Shown in pieces: positions 7,328 through 13,407 of a stretch of DNA of 13,407 nucleotides. The stretch comes from Haloquadratum sp. J07HQX50 (lineage in GTDB: Archaea > Halobacteriota > Halobacteria > Halobacteriales > Haloferacaceae), in NCBI GenBank assembly GCA_000416005.1, contig KE356562.1, forward strand, positions 1,335,858-1,349,264, read 5' to 3'. The notes beneath the pieces were generated by a model. The model was not told the origin of the DNA and searched no databases. It was given only the letters and a program-made list of their open reading frames with translations. A program made the translations under genes and the position numbers. Position 1 is the stretch's first letter, and each line of letters starts with the position of its first letter.

Positions 7328-8674
7328 TTAACTAATGTGCGTCGCTATAGTATTAGCGAGCGTCTCTGCGCGTTTTTCAGTCCTTGCCTCAGCATAAATG
7401 CGTATCTTTGACTCTGTCCCTGATGGACGGATCAGGACCCACCCATCATCATAATCGAGCCGATACCCGTCGGTCGTATCAAGAGCTGCATCCGCCTGCT
7501 CAACATACTCCATAGCGTTATTGAGCAACTCCGCTTTTTCGTTATCGTCGGTATACTCAATGTTAATCCGGACACTTGTATATGCACTATACTCGTTGGT
7601 CAGTTCACTTGCTGGTTTCTCGGCGATCTGCTCAAGAAACTTTGCAGCGACGTACGCACCATCGCGAACAAGTCGATACTCTGGAAAAAAAATCCCGCCA
7701 TTACCCTCTCCAGCAATTGGAACGGTTTGACCAGCAGATTGAAGCTCTTGAACTCGCGACGTGATTTTTGATGACCCTACCGGTGTTAGCTCTAATTGGG
7801 CTCCCACCGTCTTACAGACATCGACCAGTCGCTGTGAGACATTAACCGCTGCAACAGTTGCATCGCCTTCGGAGAGGACGGCCGCTGAAAGGATAGCGAG
7901 CGACGTCTCTCCCGGTATGTATCTTCCTGTCTCATCGATGAAAATCGCTCTGTCTGCATCTCCATCATGTGCGATTCCAACATCAGCATCAGCCGCACTG
8001 ACGAGATTTTTGAGATCATCAAGATTGGCTTCAACTGGCTCTGCCACCCGGCCGGGAAAGTGCCCATCAGGAGTACTATTAACAGTGTGAACGGTACAAC
8101 CTAACCGTCGAAAAAATGAGGGACTCGTTAACGCACCAGCACCATGACCTGGATCAAGAGCGACAGTGAATTCTTGTCGTGCAATTTGCTCACGGTCAAC
8201 GGCGTTAAGCAACTCATCCACATAACCCCCGTTTGCCGTCTCAATCTCTCGCACCTGTCCAACAGCATCCCAAGATACGTGATTGTATTTCTCATCCGAC
8301 ACGCAGGCTTCGATCTCTTCTAGCCCACTCTCCCCGAGCTCAATACCCTGTGCATTCATCAGCTTCATCCCATTGTATTCAGGCGGATTGTGTGAGGCAG
8401 TGATAATGATCACCGGTAGCTTGTTTTGAGCACCGTAGTGAGATGCACTTGGTGTCGGCGTCTCTCCAAGGACGTCAACATCAACGCCGATGCTCGTCAG
8501 GCCGCTTATTGCCGCACTGACGAACAGGTCCCCGCTCGTGCGCGTGTCCTGTGCGACGGCTACGCGATCATCATCCCATACAGTCCCGGCTGCTTTGGCC
8601 ACCTGTATCACAAATTCTGGGCTTAAGCCCTCACCCACCACCCCCCGAGTTCCACTTGAGCCAAATAATTGCAT
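7328..8674 (-). CDS. glmM: Alpha-D-phosphohexomutase, probable phosphoglucosamine mutase
   Basis: Interconverts hexose 6-phosphate and 1-phosphate; GlmM makes glucosamine-1-phosphate for UDP-GlcNAc and hence surface glycans. The 448-residue length is typical of the archaeal family. All four active-site loops are visible: the phosphoserine loop TASHNP (92-97, S94 phosphorylated), the metal loop DGDADR (237-242), the sugar-recognition loop GEGNGG (322-327) and the phosphate loop RPSGTE (416-421). The N-terminal FGSSGTRG supports the start at 8674. The recognition loop differs from the GEXSGH type common in phosphomannomutases and resembles archaeal GlmM, but substrate preference cannot be settled from motifs, so a broader mutase remains possible. 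The gene is divergent from hisA and convergent with the coiled-coil gene. Confidence 0.9.
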   Translation of the reverse strand: MQLFGSSGTRGVVGEGLSPEFVIQVAKAAGTVWDDDRVAVAQDTRTSGDLFVSAAISGLTSIGVDVDVLGETPTPSASHYGAQNKLPVIIITASHNPPEYNGMKLMNAQGIELGESGLEEIEACVSDEKYNHVSWDAVGQVREIETANGGYVDELLNAVDREQIARQEFTVALDPGHGAGALTSPSFFRRLGCTVHTVNSTPDGHFPGRVAEPVEANLDDLKNLVSAADADVGIAHDGDADRAIFIDETGRYIPGETSLAILSAAVLSEGDATVAAVNVSQRLVDVCKTVGAQLELTPVGSSKITSRVQELQSAGQTVPIAGEGNGGIFFPEYRLVRDGAYVAAKFLEQIAEKPASELTNEYSAYTSVRINIEYTDDNEKAELLNNAMEYVEQADAALDTTDGYRLDYDDGWVLIRPSGTESKIRIYAEARTEKRAETLANTIATHIS

Positions 8675-8839
8675 CGAATAAACTGTCCCGTATCATTGCT
8701 GAAAGCGATTGCGAAGCATCTGCACTCGGACATGTTGTGTCAATTTCTGACAATTGAATCATACTCTGGACTGGCTGCCAATGTTTTATTTCTCTCAGTC
8801 ATGCAGAAGCAATTCTGCCTCCTGTGATTGTCCGAGGCG

Positions 8840-8845
8840 TTTAGG
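8840..8845 (+). promoter_or_regulatory. TATA-like element of hisA
   Basis: TTTAGG lies 24-29 nt before the hisA ATG, preceded by a purine-rich CGAGGCG that could act as the TFB-recognition element. This fits a leaderless hisA transcript. Confidence 0.4.
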
Positions 8846-8868
8846 TTCGCCCAGTCACCAACGAAGCT

Positions 8869-9594
8869 ATGAGCGACATCTTTGATTCGTTTGAGGTTAT
8901 CCCGGCTATCGATATCCAAGATCAGAAAGTTGTCCAACTCGTCCAAGGCGAGACTGGTACCGAGACAACATATGGCGACCCAGTTACCGTCGCGAAGCGG
9001 TGGGCAGATGAGGGTGCTGAATCGCTTCATATAGTCGATCTTGACGGTGCTTTCGATGGTGAACGAAAGAACGCAGAGGCGGTCTCAGCAATCCGTAGCG
9101 CGGTCGATATTCCACTTCAGTTAGGCGGAGGTATTAGACATGTCGACGATGCCATAAACCTGTTAAATGGTGGTATCTCCCGAGTCGTTTTAGGGACAGC
9201 TGCGGTCGAGAGTCCATCAATCGTTCGCGAGATTTCAACAACTCATCCGATGGGAGCGGTCGTCAGTCTCGATGCAAAAGATGGTGAAGTTGTCGTTGAG
9301 GGCTGGACAGAGTCGACTGGTCTTAACCCTGCAACCGCAGCCGAACGATTTGAAGCTGCTGGTGCTGCAGCTATTTTGTTCACAGATATCGATGTCGAAG
9401 GGACACTTGATGGCGTGCAGACTACGGTGACGGAGCGAGTTGCCACTTCTGTTGATATTCCGGTAATTGCCTCTGGAGGCGTCTCAACTGTGGCAGATAT
9501 CCGCCAGCTACGTTCAGTCGGTGCCTCTGCAGTTATTATCGGCACTGCGCTTTATGAGGATAAATTTAGTTTGGCAGAAGCACTCTCACTTTGA
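8869..9594 (+). CDS. hisA: ProFAR isomerase (HisA)
   Basis: Fourth enzyme of the histidine pathway, isomerising the aminoaldose ProFAR to the aminoketose PRFAR inside a (beta-alpha)8 barrel. The 241-residue length is normal. The first strand VIPAIDIQDQKVVQLVQGE carries the catalytic Asp (D15). SLDAKDG (with D135) and FTDIDVEGTLDG (T172, D173) match the second-half strands, and phosphate-binding loops LGGGI and SGGV are intact. The HisA-type N-terminal strand and the GTLDG segment favour HisA over its paralogue HisF. It is transcribed away from glmM; hisB follows 90 nt downstream with its own promoter-like sequence. Confidence 0.96.
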   Translation: MSDIFDSFEVIPAIDIQDQKVVQLVQGETGTETTYGDPVTVAKRWADEGAESLHIVDLDGAFDGERKNAEAVSAIRSAVDIPLQLGGGIRHVDDAINLLNGGISRVVLGTAAVESPSIVREISTTHPMGAVVSLDAKDGEVVVEGWTESTGLNPATAAERFEAAGAAAILFTDIDVEGTLDGVQTTVTERVATSVDIPVIASGGVSTVADIRQLRSVGASAVIIGTALYEDKFSLAEALSL

Positions 9595-9645
9595 TAACCT
9601 GAGCTGAGTAGCTCGCCAAGAACTCTCAAAATGAGATCATGACGA

Positions 9646-9667
9646 GTCGGAACGGTGATATTCCGAC
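9646..9667 (+). promoter_or_regulatory. Inverted repeat overlapping the hisB TATA-like element
   Basis: GTCGGAA and TTCCGAC form a perfect 7-bp inverted repeat around CGGTGATA. A TATA-like TGATAT (9656-9661) lies at -29 to -24 from the hisB ATG, so the repeat brackets the presumed TBP site. A dimeric protein bound here would block transcription; the role is inferred. Confidence 0.4.
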
Positions 9668-9684
9668 AGTGTTGATATCATCTC

Positions 9685-10299
9685 ATGTCAGACGATATCT
9701 CAGAGAGCACAACAGGTGATCGGGTAGCCAAAATTTCTCGTGAGACGGCAGAAACAACGATTGAAGTTACACTCACCATCGATGGCGAGGGGAAAGCAGT
9801 CGTCGATACAGGAATTGGATTTTTCGATCACATGTTAGAGGCTTTTTCAAAACATGGCTTGTTCGACCTCACTGTTTCTTGTGATGGTGATCTCGAAATC
9901 GATGATCACCATACCGTCGAAGATATCGGTATCGTCATTGGTGATGCATTGGCGTCTGCACTGGGAGATAAGCAGGGAGTTGTTCGGTTTGCTGATTGCT
10001 CGGTGCCGCTTGATGAGTCACTTGCCACGGTCGTCGTTGATCTCAGTGGTCGGCCACATTTTGAGTTCGAGGGCTCGTTTTCTCAACCAACAATCGGCGC
10101 GTTCACGAGTGATATGGCACGGCACTTTTTTGTCTCGTTATCAATGCACTCAGACATCACGGTACATGCGAGCGTCAAGGGATCGAACGCGCATCACGAA
10201 GTTGAGGCATTATTTAAAGCATCAGCACGTGCACTTGATGCTGCAACCCGGCTAGACCCACGCCGCAGCGATACCCCAAGCACAAAGCAAGTATTGTGA
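9685..10299 (+). CDS. hisB: Imidazoleglycerol-phosphate dehydratase
   Basis: Manganese enzyme that dehydrates imidazole glycerol phosphate in the histidine pathway. The 204-residue protein is a stand-alone dehydratase without the phosphatase domain fused in enterobacterial HisB. Family signatures are [13 protein letters not shown] (46-58), the metal-binding DDHHTVED (73-80) and the second histidine pair [10 protein letters not shown] from H170. An N-terminal extension of about 20 residues ([10 protein letters not shown]...) is acidic. The ATG at 9685 is supported by the TATA-like element at -29 to -24. No his gene follows. Confidence 0.96.
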   Translation: MSDDISESTTGDRVAKISRETAETTIEVTLTIDGEGKAVVDTGIGFFDHMLEAFSKHGLFDLTVSCDGDLEIDDHHTVEDIGIVIGDALASALGDKQGVVRFADCSVPLDESLATVVVDLSGRPHFEFEGSFSQPTIGAFTSDMARHFFVSLSMHSDITVHASVKGSNAHHEVEALFKASARALDAATRLDPRRSDTPSTKQVL

Positions 10300-10634
10300 T
10301 ATTTCAGGAGTTTGTTTTGGCCGTTTGATACGAAATCATGGTCTCCTGCTACTCGGTAGTAACTCCGCGTTTGGACAATAGCAACTCAACTACTGTGGTT
10401 TGTGTTAGTTATTGTCGACTTTATCTAAGGGGTCAAGTGGTTTGACACGCAAAATGTCTCATCATCGCGGAAATCATCGACTTCGGAACGACCTCGTGGC
10501 ATTCGACCTCTACCAGCTGTAAAACTCAAACAAGACGTATTTTATCGGTTCAACTGAGTTGAAAAACGATTTAGAGATCTGATCTGCAGAGATGTGTGCC
10601 TCTTCTTACTCAGGTTGAGAACACCTCAGTAATG
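10300..10634. other. Gene-free interval after hisB
   Basis: No credible coding frame in 335 nt. It begins with T-rich runs (10304-10330) that could end hisB transcription. Bases 10431-10518 are copy B of a diverged repeat, and the rest is unassigned AT-rich DNA. Confidence 0.5.
10431..10518. repeat. Diverged repeat, copy B
   Basis: Counterpart of 5594-5690, in the same orientation and with the same block order. One frame (10454-10522) begins MSHHRGNHRLRNDLVAF and stops after 22 codons, too short to judge. It is probably an insertion-element remnant; the identity is unknown. Confidence 0.4.
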
Positions 10635-11180
10635 TTAGTCTGGTGAGCCTGGAGATGATGTCTGTCGGTCTGAGACTGGTCGTTTTAATATGTCTTTCTC
10701 CTCAACCAGTACGCCTCGATCGATTGCATGTTCTATTATTGTGTTTACTTGCGACGCGTTAACGTCGTATGCACCTGACGATATGTCAACGATTTCGCTC
10801 TTTTCCACGGGAAAGTTTCGATTCGCAAGCAACCGCATCACTGTTCGAAATTGCTCTGGCTCATCTGGATGTGAATCCCTGTGCTCTGAATACATTGCTG
10901 ACTCCTTTTTTTCATCTACCGCGGCCTGCATACCGGTTTCTGTCTGTTCAGACGGAGTCTCACGCTTCACTGACACTGTCGATACCCCCTCAGACTCAGT
11001 CCGTGATTGGTCATTCGCTTCATCCATTGGTGATAAGATTGATTCAAGCAAACGCTGACACTTCTCACAGAGGGCAACCCGCTGCTGAATTGTCCCTGGA
11101 GCGACAACTGAGGATGGCAGTGCCTCGTATACTCCCGTTGCTTCACTGTCACAGAAATCACATGAGTGCAATTCACGCAT
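10635..11180 (-). CDS. Zinc-finger protein with C-terminal helical domain, unknown function
   Basis: 181 residues, acidic, no membrane segment. The N-terminus has two knuckles, CDFC (C7, C10) and CEKC (C38, C41), which should bind one zinc ion. A disordered Ser/Glu/Thr-rich linker follows (about 48-105). The C-terminal part, EQFRTVMRLLANRNFPVEKS through VNTIIEHAIDRGVLVEEKD (about 108-165), looks like a winged-helix-type fold. Zinc knuckle plus possible DNA-binding domain suggests a regulatory or nucleic-acid role, but that is inference. The start at 11180 is well supported by a TATA box at the right distance. It stands alone, with gene-poor DNA on both sides. Confidence 0.8.
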   Translation of the reverse strand: MRELHSCDFCDSEATGVYEALPSSVVAPGTIQQRVALCEKCQRLLESILSPMDEANDQSRTESEGVSTVSVKRETPSEQTETGMQAAVDEKKESAMYSEHRDSHPDEPEQFRTVMRLLANRNFPVEKSEIVDISSGAYDVNASQVNTIIEHAIDRGVLVEEKDILKRPVSDRQTSSPGSPD

Positions 11181-11203
11181 ACACCACTCTCCAATAGGAA
11201 TCA

Positions 11204-11209
11204 GATAAA
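11204..11209 (-). promoter_or_regulatory. TATA box of the zinc-finger gene
   Basis: On the minus strand TTTATC lies 24-29 nt before the ATG at 11180, with a purine-rich CGGAAG upstream as a possible TFB-recognition element. This is the cleanest leaderless-type promoter in the window. Confidence 0.55.
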
Positions 11210-11248
11210 TTCTTCCGATTGAATTGTTTATGACTGAGGCAGTCAGAT

Positions 11249-11531
11249 TCAGTGTGGACTTCCGTTCTGCCCTTCAGTCGAGGCGGAGGGTTCAGACGGT
11301 CCATCAAATTCAATATCCCGCTGGTCAGGCGCACGTCCAGGGTGGCCTTCGTCATCTCTGGTTTGGTGACGATAGAGATAGCTTAGGCGCACGTTCTCTG
11401 CGGAATCATCGCGGTCACCCTCATTCTGTATCTTACCGCAGTGGGGAACTCGCGCTGTTTTCTCGTTGAGGTACCTCGGAGAGTAGGACGAGTGTTTGCT
11501 CGTGGACAGTCTCAGTCGACGACTGACCCAT
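11249..11531 (-). pseudogene. Possible broken minus-strand gene of unknown function
   Basis: An ATG at 11531 (minus strand) opens a frame starting MGQSSTETVHEQTLVLLSEV that ends at a stop after about 35 codons near 11430. The adjacent frame is open across that point and continues through SAENVRLSYLYRHQTRDDEG and HPGRAPDQRDIEFDGPSEPS to a stop at 11249-11251. The second part is acidic and looks like a real haloarchaeal C-terminal tail. Joining the two needs one frame change around 11430-11450 and would give roughly 93 residues. I do not recognise the family. It may be a decayed gene, a sequencing-type frameshift, or chance. Confidence 0.35.
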
Positions 11532-11556
11532 CCAACCGCTGAACGAATTGATTTCG

Positions 11557-11577
11557 CCTGCATTTCGATAATGCAGG
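11557..11577. promoter_or_regulatory. Perfect palindrome, candidate operator
   Basis: CCTGCATT and AATGCAGG form a perfect 8-bp inverted repeat around TCGAT. It lies 65 nt before the ATG of the ACT-domain gene and 26 nt upstream of the start of the possible broken divergent gene, where a regulator of either could bind. With no T run after it, a terminator is less likely. Confidence 0.35.
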
Positions 11578-11641
11578 AAACCTCTCGGGCAGGTCTCAGA
11601 GATGATATGGATACTTTGCTGTGGCTCACGGACTGATCGGT

Positions 11642-12145
11642 ATGTTTGATGAGATCATGCAGAAATTCGAAGGGAGTCCAAGTCAACAGGCGGTCATTAA
11701 ACTGTTGTTAGAACGGGGATTTTCGGTCAATGATGAGGGGCGGGTCGTCTCCGGGGGAATTGAAATCCCGAATACGGGCATTGCTCGTGAGATCGATGTT
11801 GACCGCCGCGTGGTTGATTCGACAACATCAACGATTCTAAGTGATGAGAAGCTCAGACGAATCTTTCAGAACATTTCCTCGATTCCCAGTCTTATGGACC
11901 TCGCCCCAGTTCTCGATTTATCAGCAATTACTGTTGAAGTAAATGAGGCAGACAATCCTGGAATCGTAGCTGAAATATCGGCGCGATTAGCAGATAGAGA
12001 TATTACGATTCGACAAGCAATCACTGAGGACCCCGAATTCACTGACGATCCACGCCTCTACATCGTAGTAGACGACCCGTTACCTGGTGAACTATTGAAT
12101 GAGCTTTCGACGCTCTCATTTGTTCATCGTGTTACTATCGCTTAA
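11642..12145 (+). CDS. HTH-ACT domain regulator of amino-acid metabolism
   Basis: Archaeal ACT-domain protein (COG2061-like), expected to sense an amino acid and control its metabolism; the ligand is unknown. The N-terminal half (residues 1-75 from ATG 11642) looks like a helix-turn-helix region: SPSQQAVIKLLLERGFSV, then IPNTGIAREIDVDRRVVDST with a recognition-helix pattern. The C-terminal half is an ACT fold: LSAITVEVNEADNPGIVAEI followed by LADRDITIRQAITEDPEF and a last strand ending FVHRVTIA. The GTG at 11621 would add seven residues; MFDEIMQKFEGSPSQ from the ATG at 11642 is the N-terminus I recall for haloarchaeal relatives, so I prefer it. The YigZ-family gene starts 44 nt downstream, probably in the same transcript. 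Confidence 0.87.
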   Translation: MFDEIMQKFEGSPSQQAVIKLLLERGFSVNDEGRVVSGGIEIPNTGIAREIDVDRRVVDSTTSTILSDEKLRRIFQNISSIPSLMDLAPVLDLSAITVEVNEADNPGIVAEISARLADRDITIRQAITEDPEFTDDPRLYIVVDDPLPGELLNELSTLSFVHRVTIA

Positions 12146-12189
12146 GACGCGGCGACAGCGAGCAGACAGTCAGGTTAAGAGTGGTCAAG

Positions 12190-12813
12190 ATGAGTCAAGA
12201 CAATATGTTTGAAACAGTCAGTTGTCGTGGTGTTGGGACATATGTAGACCAAGGATCGGAATTCATCGCTATCATAGATCATGTGTCGAGTGTTGTAGCT
12301 GCAAAGCGGGTCATTAACCACGTTCGTCGTGAGTATACGGATGCGTCTCATATCGTACCGGCCTACCGGGTCCCAGCCCGTGATACAGATAATCTTCTTC
12401 GAGAGTATGCCGATGATGATGGTGAGCCAGCAAATAGCGCCGGGAAACCAGTGCTCAACGTACTCGTACAGCGTGATTTACAACATGTCGTGACAGCAAC
12501 TGTTCGCTACTATGGTGGCACAAATCTCGGCGTCGGTGGACTTGCTCGTGCATATGCCAAAGCTGTTTCAGCAGCAATATCCGATGCAGGCATCCGAAAT
12601 GCTGTCCCTCGCACACAGCTCACGATAACTGCCGAGTATGACGATTCAGGAACAATCCGCGGTATTCTCGATAGTGAAAACATCACTTTTGAGGCCAGTT
12701 ACGACGCACAAGTAGAGTTCGAGATTGAAGTGTCTGAAGAGCTATACTCAGATCTCACCGAGCGGCTTCTGAGCGCAACGCATGGGCGAGCTACTATATC
12801 TACGTCAGAGTAA
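12190..12813 (+). CDS. YigZ/IMPACT family protein (UPF0029)
   Basis: Cytoplasmic protein of the IMPACT/YigZ family; eukaryotic members modulate translation through the Gcn2 pathway, while the role of prokaryotic members is poorly defined. The N-terminal domain shows the signatures YADDDGEPANSAGKP and VRYYGGTNLGVGGLARAYAK. The C-terminal domain, about 70 residues from TQLTITAEYDDSGTIRGIL, matches the ferredoxin-like DUF1949 domain that usually follows. From the ATG at 12190 it has 207 residues, the normal length for a two-domain YigZ protein. The upstream GTG at 12181 and the downstream ATG at 12205 are alternative starts. It probably shares a transcript with the ACT-domain gene; no functional link between the two is established. 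Confidence 0.9.
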   Translation: MSQDNMFETVSCRGVGTYVDQGSEFIAIIDHVSSVVAAKRVINHVRREYTDASHIVPAYRVPARDTDNLLREYADDDGEPANSAGKPVLNVLVQRDLQHVVTATVRYYGGTNLGVGGLARAYAKAVSAAISDAGIRNAVPRTQLTITAEYDDSGTIRGILDSENITFEASYDAQVEFEIEVSEELYSDLTERLLSATHGRATISTSE

Positions 12814-13407
12814 ATTATATTGTGAGAATAGTTGACACAATATCTCTCAAGAGGCATGGTGAGCATATGTTGAGATAATTCAGGTGCATCTAAACTGAAC
12901 CACAACGAAGATGTTCGACACGAAATGAGGGGTTTAGATGTCAAAAATAGTTTAACGGAATTCAAATAGTTGTAATTGGCACAGTTGTTCTTGAGTGTAT
13001 CAGCTGACTGCGTCAAAGCATGTCGATGGTAAAGTACTGAATCCGATTCGGCCGTTTGAAGACTTCGTTCTTAAGACTCTAGAATCTAAGTTGACCGAAT
13101 CAAGAGTGCTTGTTAATCGTGACGTGTCGGTAACCTACTCTCTACTGCACTATCATCAAACCCAAGCACTGCCGGTCGCTTCGCTAATGGTTTTTGATCC
13201 GGACGAGAACATCAGAAATATGACATAGAAGTCTATCTATTGAGCCGTGTATTTTCTTCTTGACTCGCCGACCGACTCTCAAGCCGTAGGGTGTCCGAGC
13301 ATTTGTTTGTTATGACTGTGGACTAGATACTTTTTATTAAGATCAAAAATAAGCTCAATTATAATATACATATTAGTAATATGAACCTAATTAGAACTAC
13401 GCTATGG
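12814..13407. other. AT-rich right end without a convincing gene
   Basis: Nearly 600 nt. A 77-codon frame at 12995-13228, starting with GTG directly after a stop, has no recognisable family and no promoter, and I do not call it. An inverted repeat lies at 12887-12940. The last 90 nt are very AT-rich with TATAATATA at 13360-13368. An ATG at 13381 is open to the window edge, so a gene may begin there, but nine codons cannot show it. Confidence 0.5.
12887..12940. repeat. Inverted repeat, 9-bp arms
   Basis: CATCTAAAC (12887-12895) and GTTTAGATG (12932-12940) are perfect inverted copies separated by 36 nt. It could be the ends of a tiny element remnant, an operator pair, or chance in AT-rich DNA. 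Confidence 0.35.

Larger units (their letters stand above)
11181..11641. other. Interval without an intact gene
   Basis: It holds the promoter of the minus-strand zinc-finger gene, a probable broken minus-strand gene (11249-11531), a perfect palindrome (11557-11577) and the leader of the ACT-domain gene. No RNA gene was recognised. Confidence 0.5.

Noticed and set aside
8740..9030. 96-codon minus-strand frame overlapping the hisA start
   Set aside because: It is antisense to the strongly conserved hisA N-terminus and shows no motif.
9601..9614. GAGCT-GAGT-AGCTC hairpin after hisA as a terminator
   Set aside because: A 5-bp stem without a following T run is too weak, and such repeats are expected by chance.
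11621..11641. GTG start for the ACT-domain gene
   Set aside because: It would add MAHGLIG before the conserved MFDEIMQ start and has no TATA element at the leaderless distance.
12995..13228. 77-codon ORF near the right end
   Set aside because: It starts with GTG directly after a stop codon, has no promoter signal at a sensible distance and no recognisable domain.
1..13407. CRISPR array, tRNA, rRNA or defence island
   Set aside because: No regularly spaced direct repeats, cloverleaf-like sequence or clustered defence-type domains were seen. TnpB is present only as a dead fragment.

Overview
The window looks like chromosome from a haloarchaeon. The proteins are acidic and several genes have a TATA-like element 24-30 nt before the start codon, as in leaderless haloarchaeal transcripts. 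The gene set (Brp/Blh carotenoid enzyme, Hef, a PibD-type prepilin peptidase, an IS1341-type transposon relic with a DUF2080-type small gene) is also haloarchaeal. Base composition is visibly moderate rather than GC-rich, with many AT-rich intergenic stretches. Among haloarchaea this points to Haloquadratum walsbyi or a close relative; that assignment is inference, not a database match.

Layout, left to right. (1) 1-958: a Brp/Blh beta-carotene cleavage enzyme running in from the left edge. (2) 1263-4653: hef, a helicase-nuclease for fork repair, followed 43 nt later by a PibD-type prepilin peptidase. (3) 4654-5769: an accessory patch holding a decayed IS200/IS605-family (IS1341-type) element, with a DUF2080-like small gene that has lost the frame of its start and a tnpB with no start codon and its catalytic part deleted. 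(4) 5770-10299: hisI, a coiled-coil protein of unknown function, a convergent phosphohexomutase (probably glmM), then hisA and hisB. Three histidine enzymes thus lie in one stretch as separate units. (5) 10300-11641: gene-poor, with a diverged repeat shared with region 3, a small zinc-finger protein on the minus strand, and a probable broken minus-strand gene beside a perfect palindrome. (6) 11642-12813: an HTH-ACT regulator of amino-acid metabolism followed by a YigZ/IMPACT-family protein, probably co-transcribed. (7) 12814-13407: AT-rich, with an inverted repeat and no convincing gene.

Most of the window is housekeeping or biosynthetic. I saw no CRISPR array, rRNA or tRNA and no recognisable defence island, and I do not claim a new multi-gene system. 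The best leads are local: an inverted repeat bracketing the hisB TATA-like element, a palindrome before the ACT-domain regulator, two unknown but well-formed proteins (coiled-coil; zinc-finger plus C-terminal domain), a diverged pair of repeats, and the decayed transposon.
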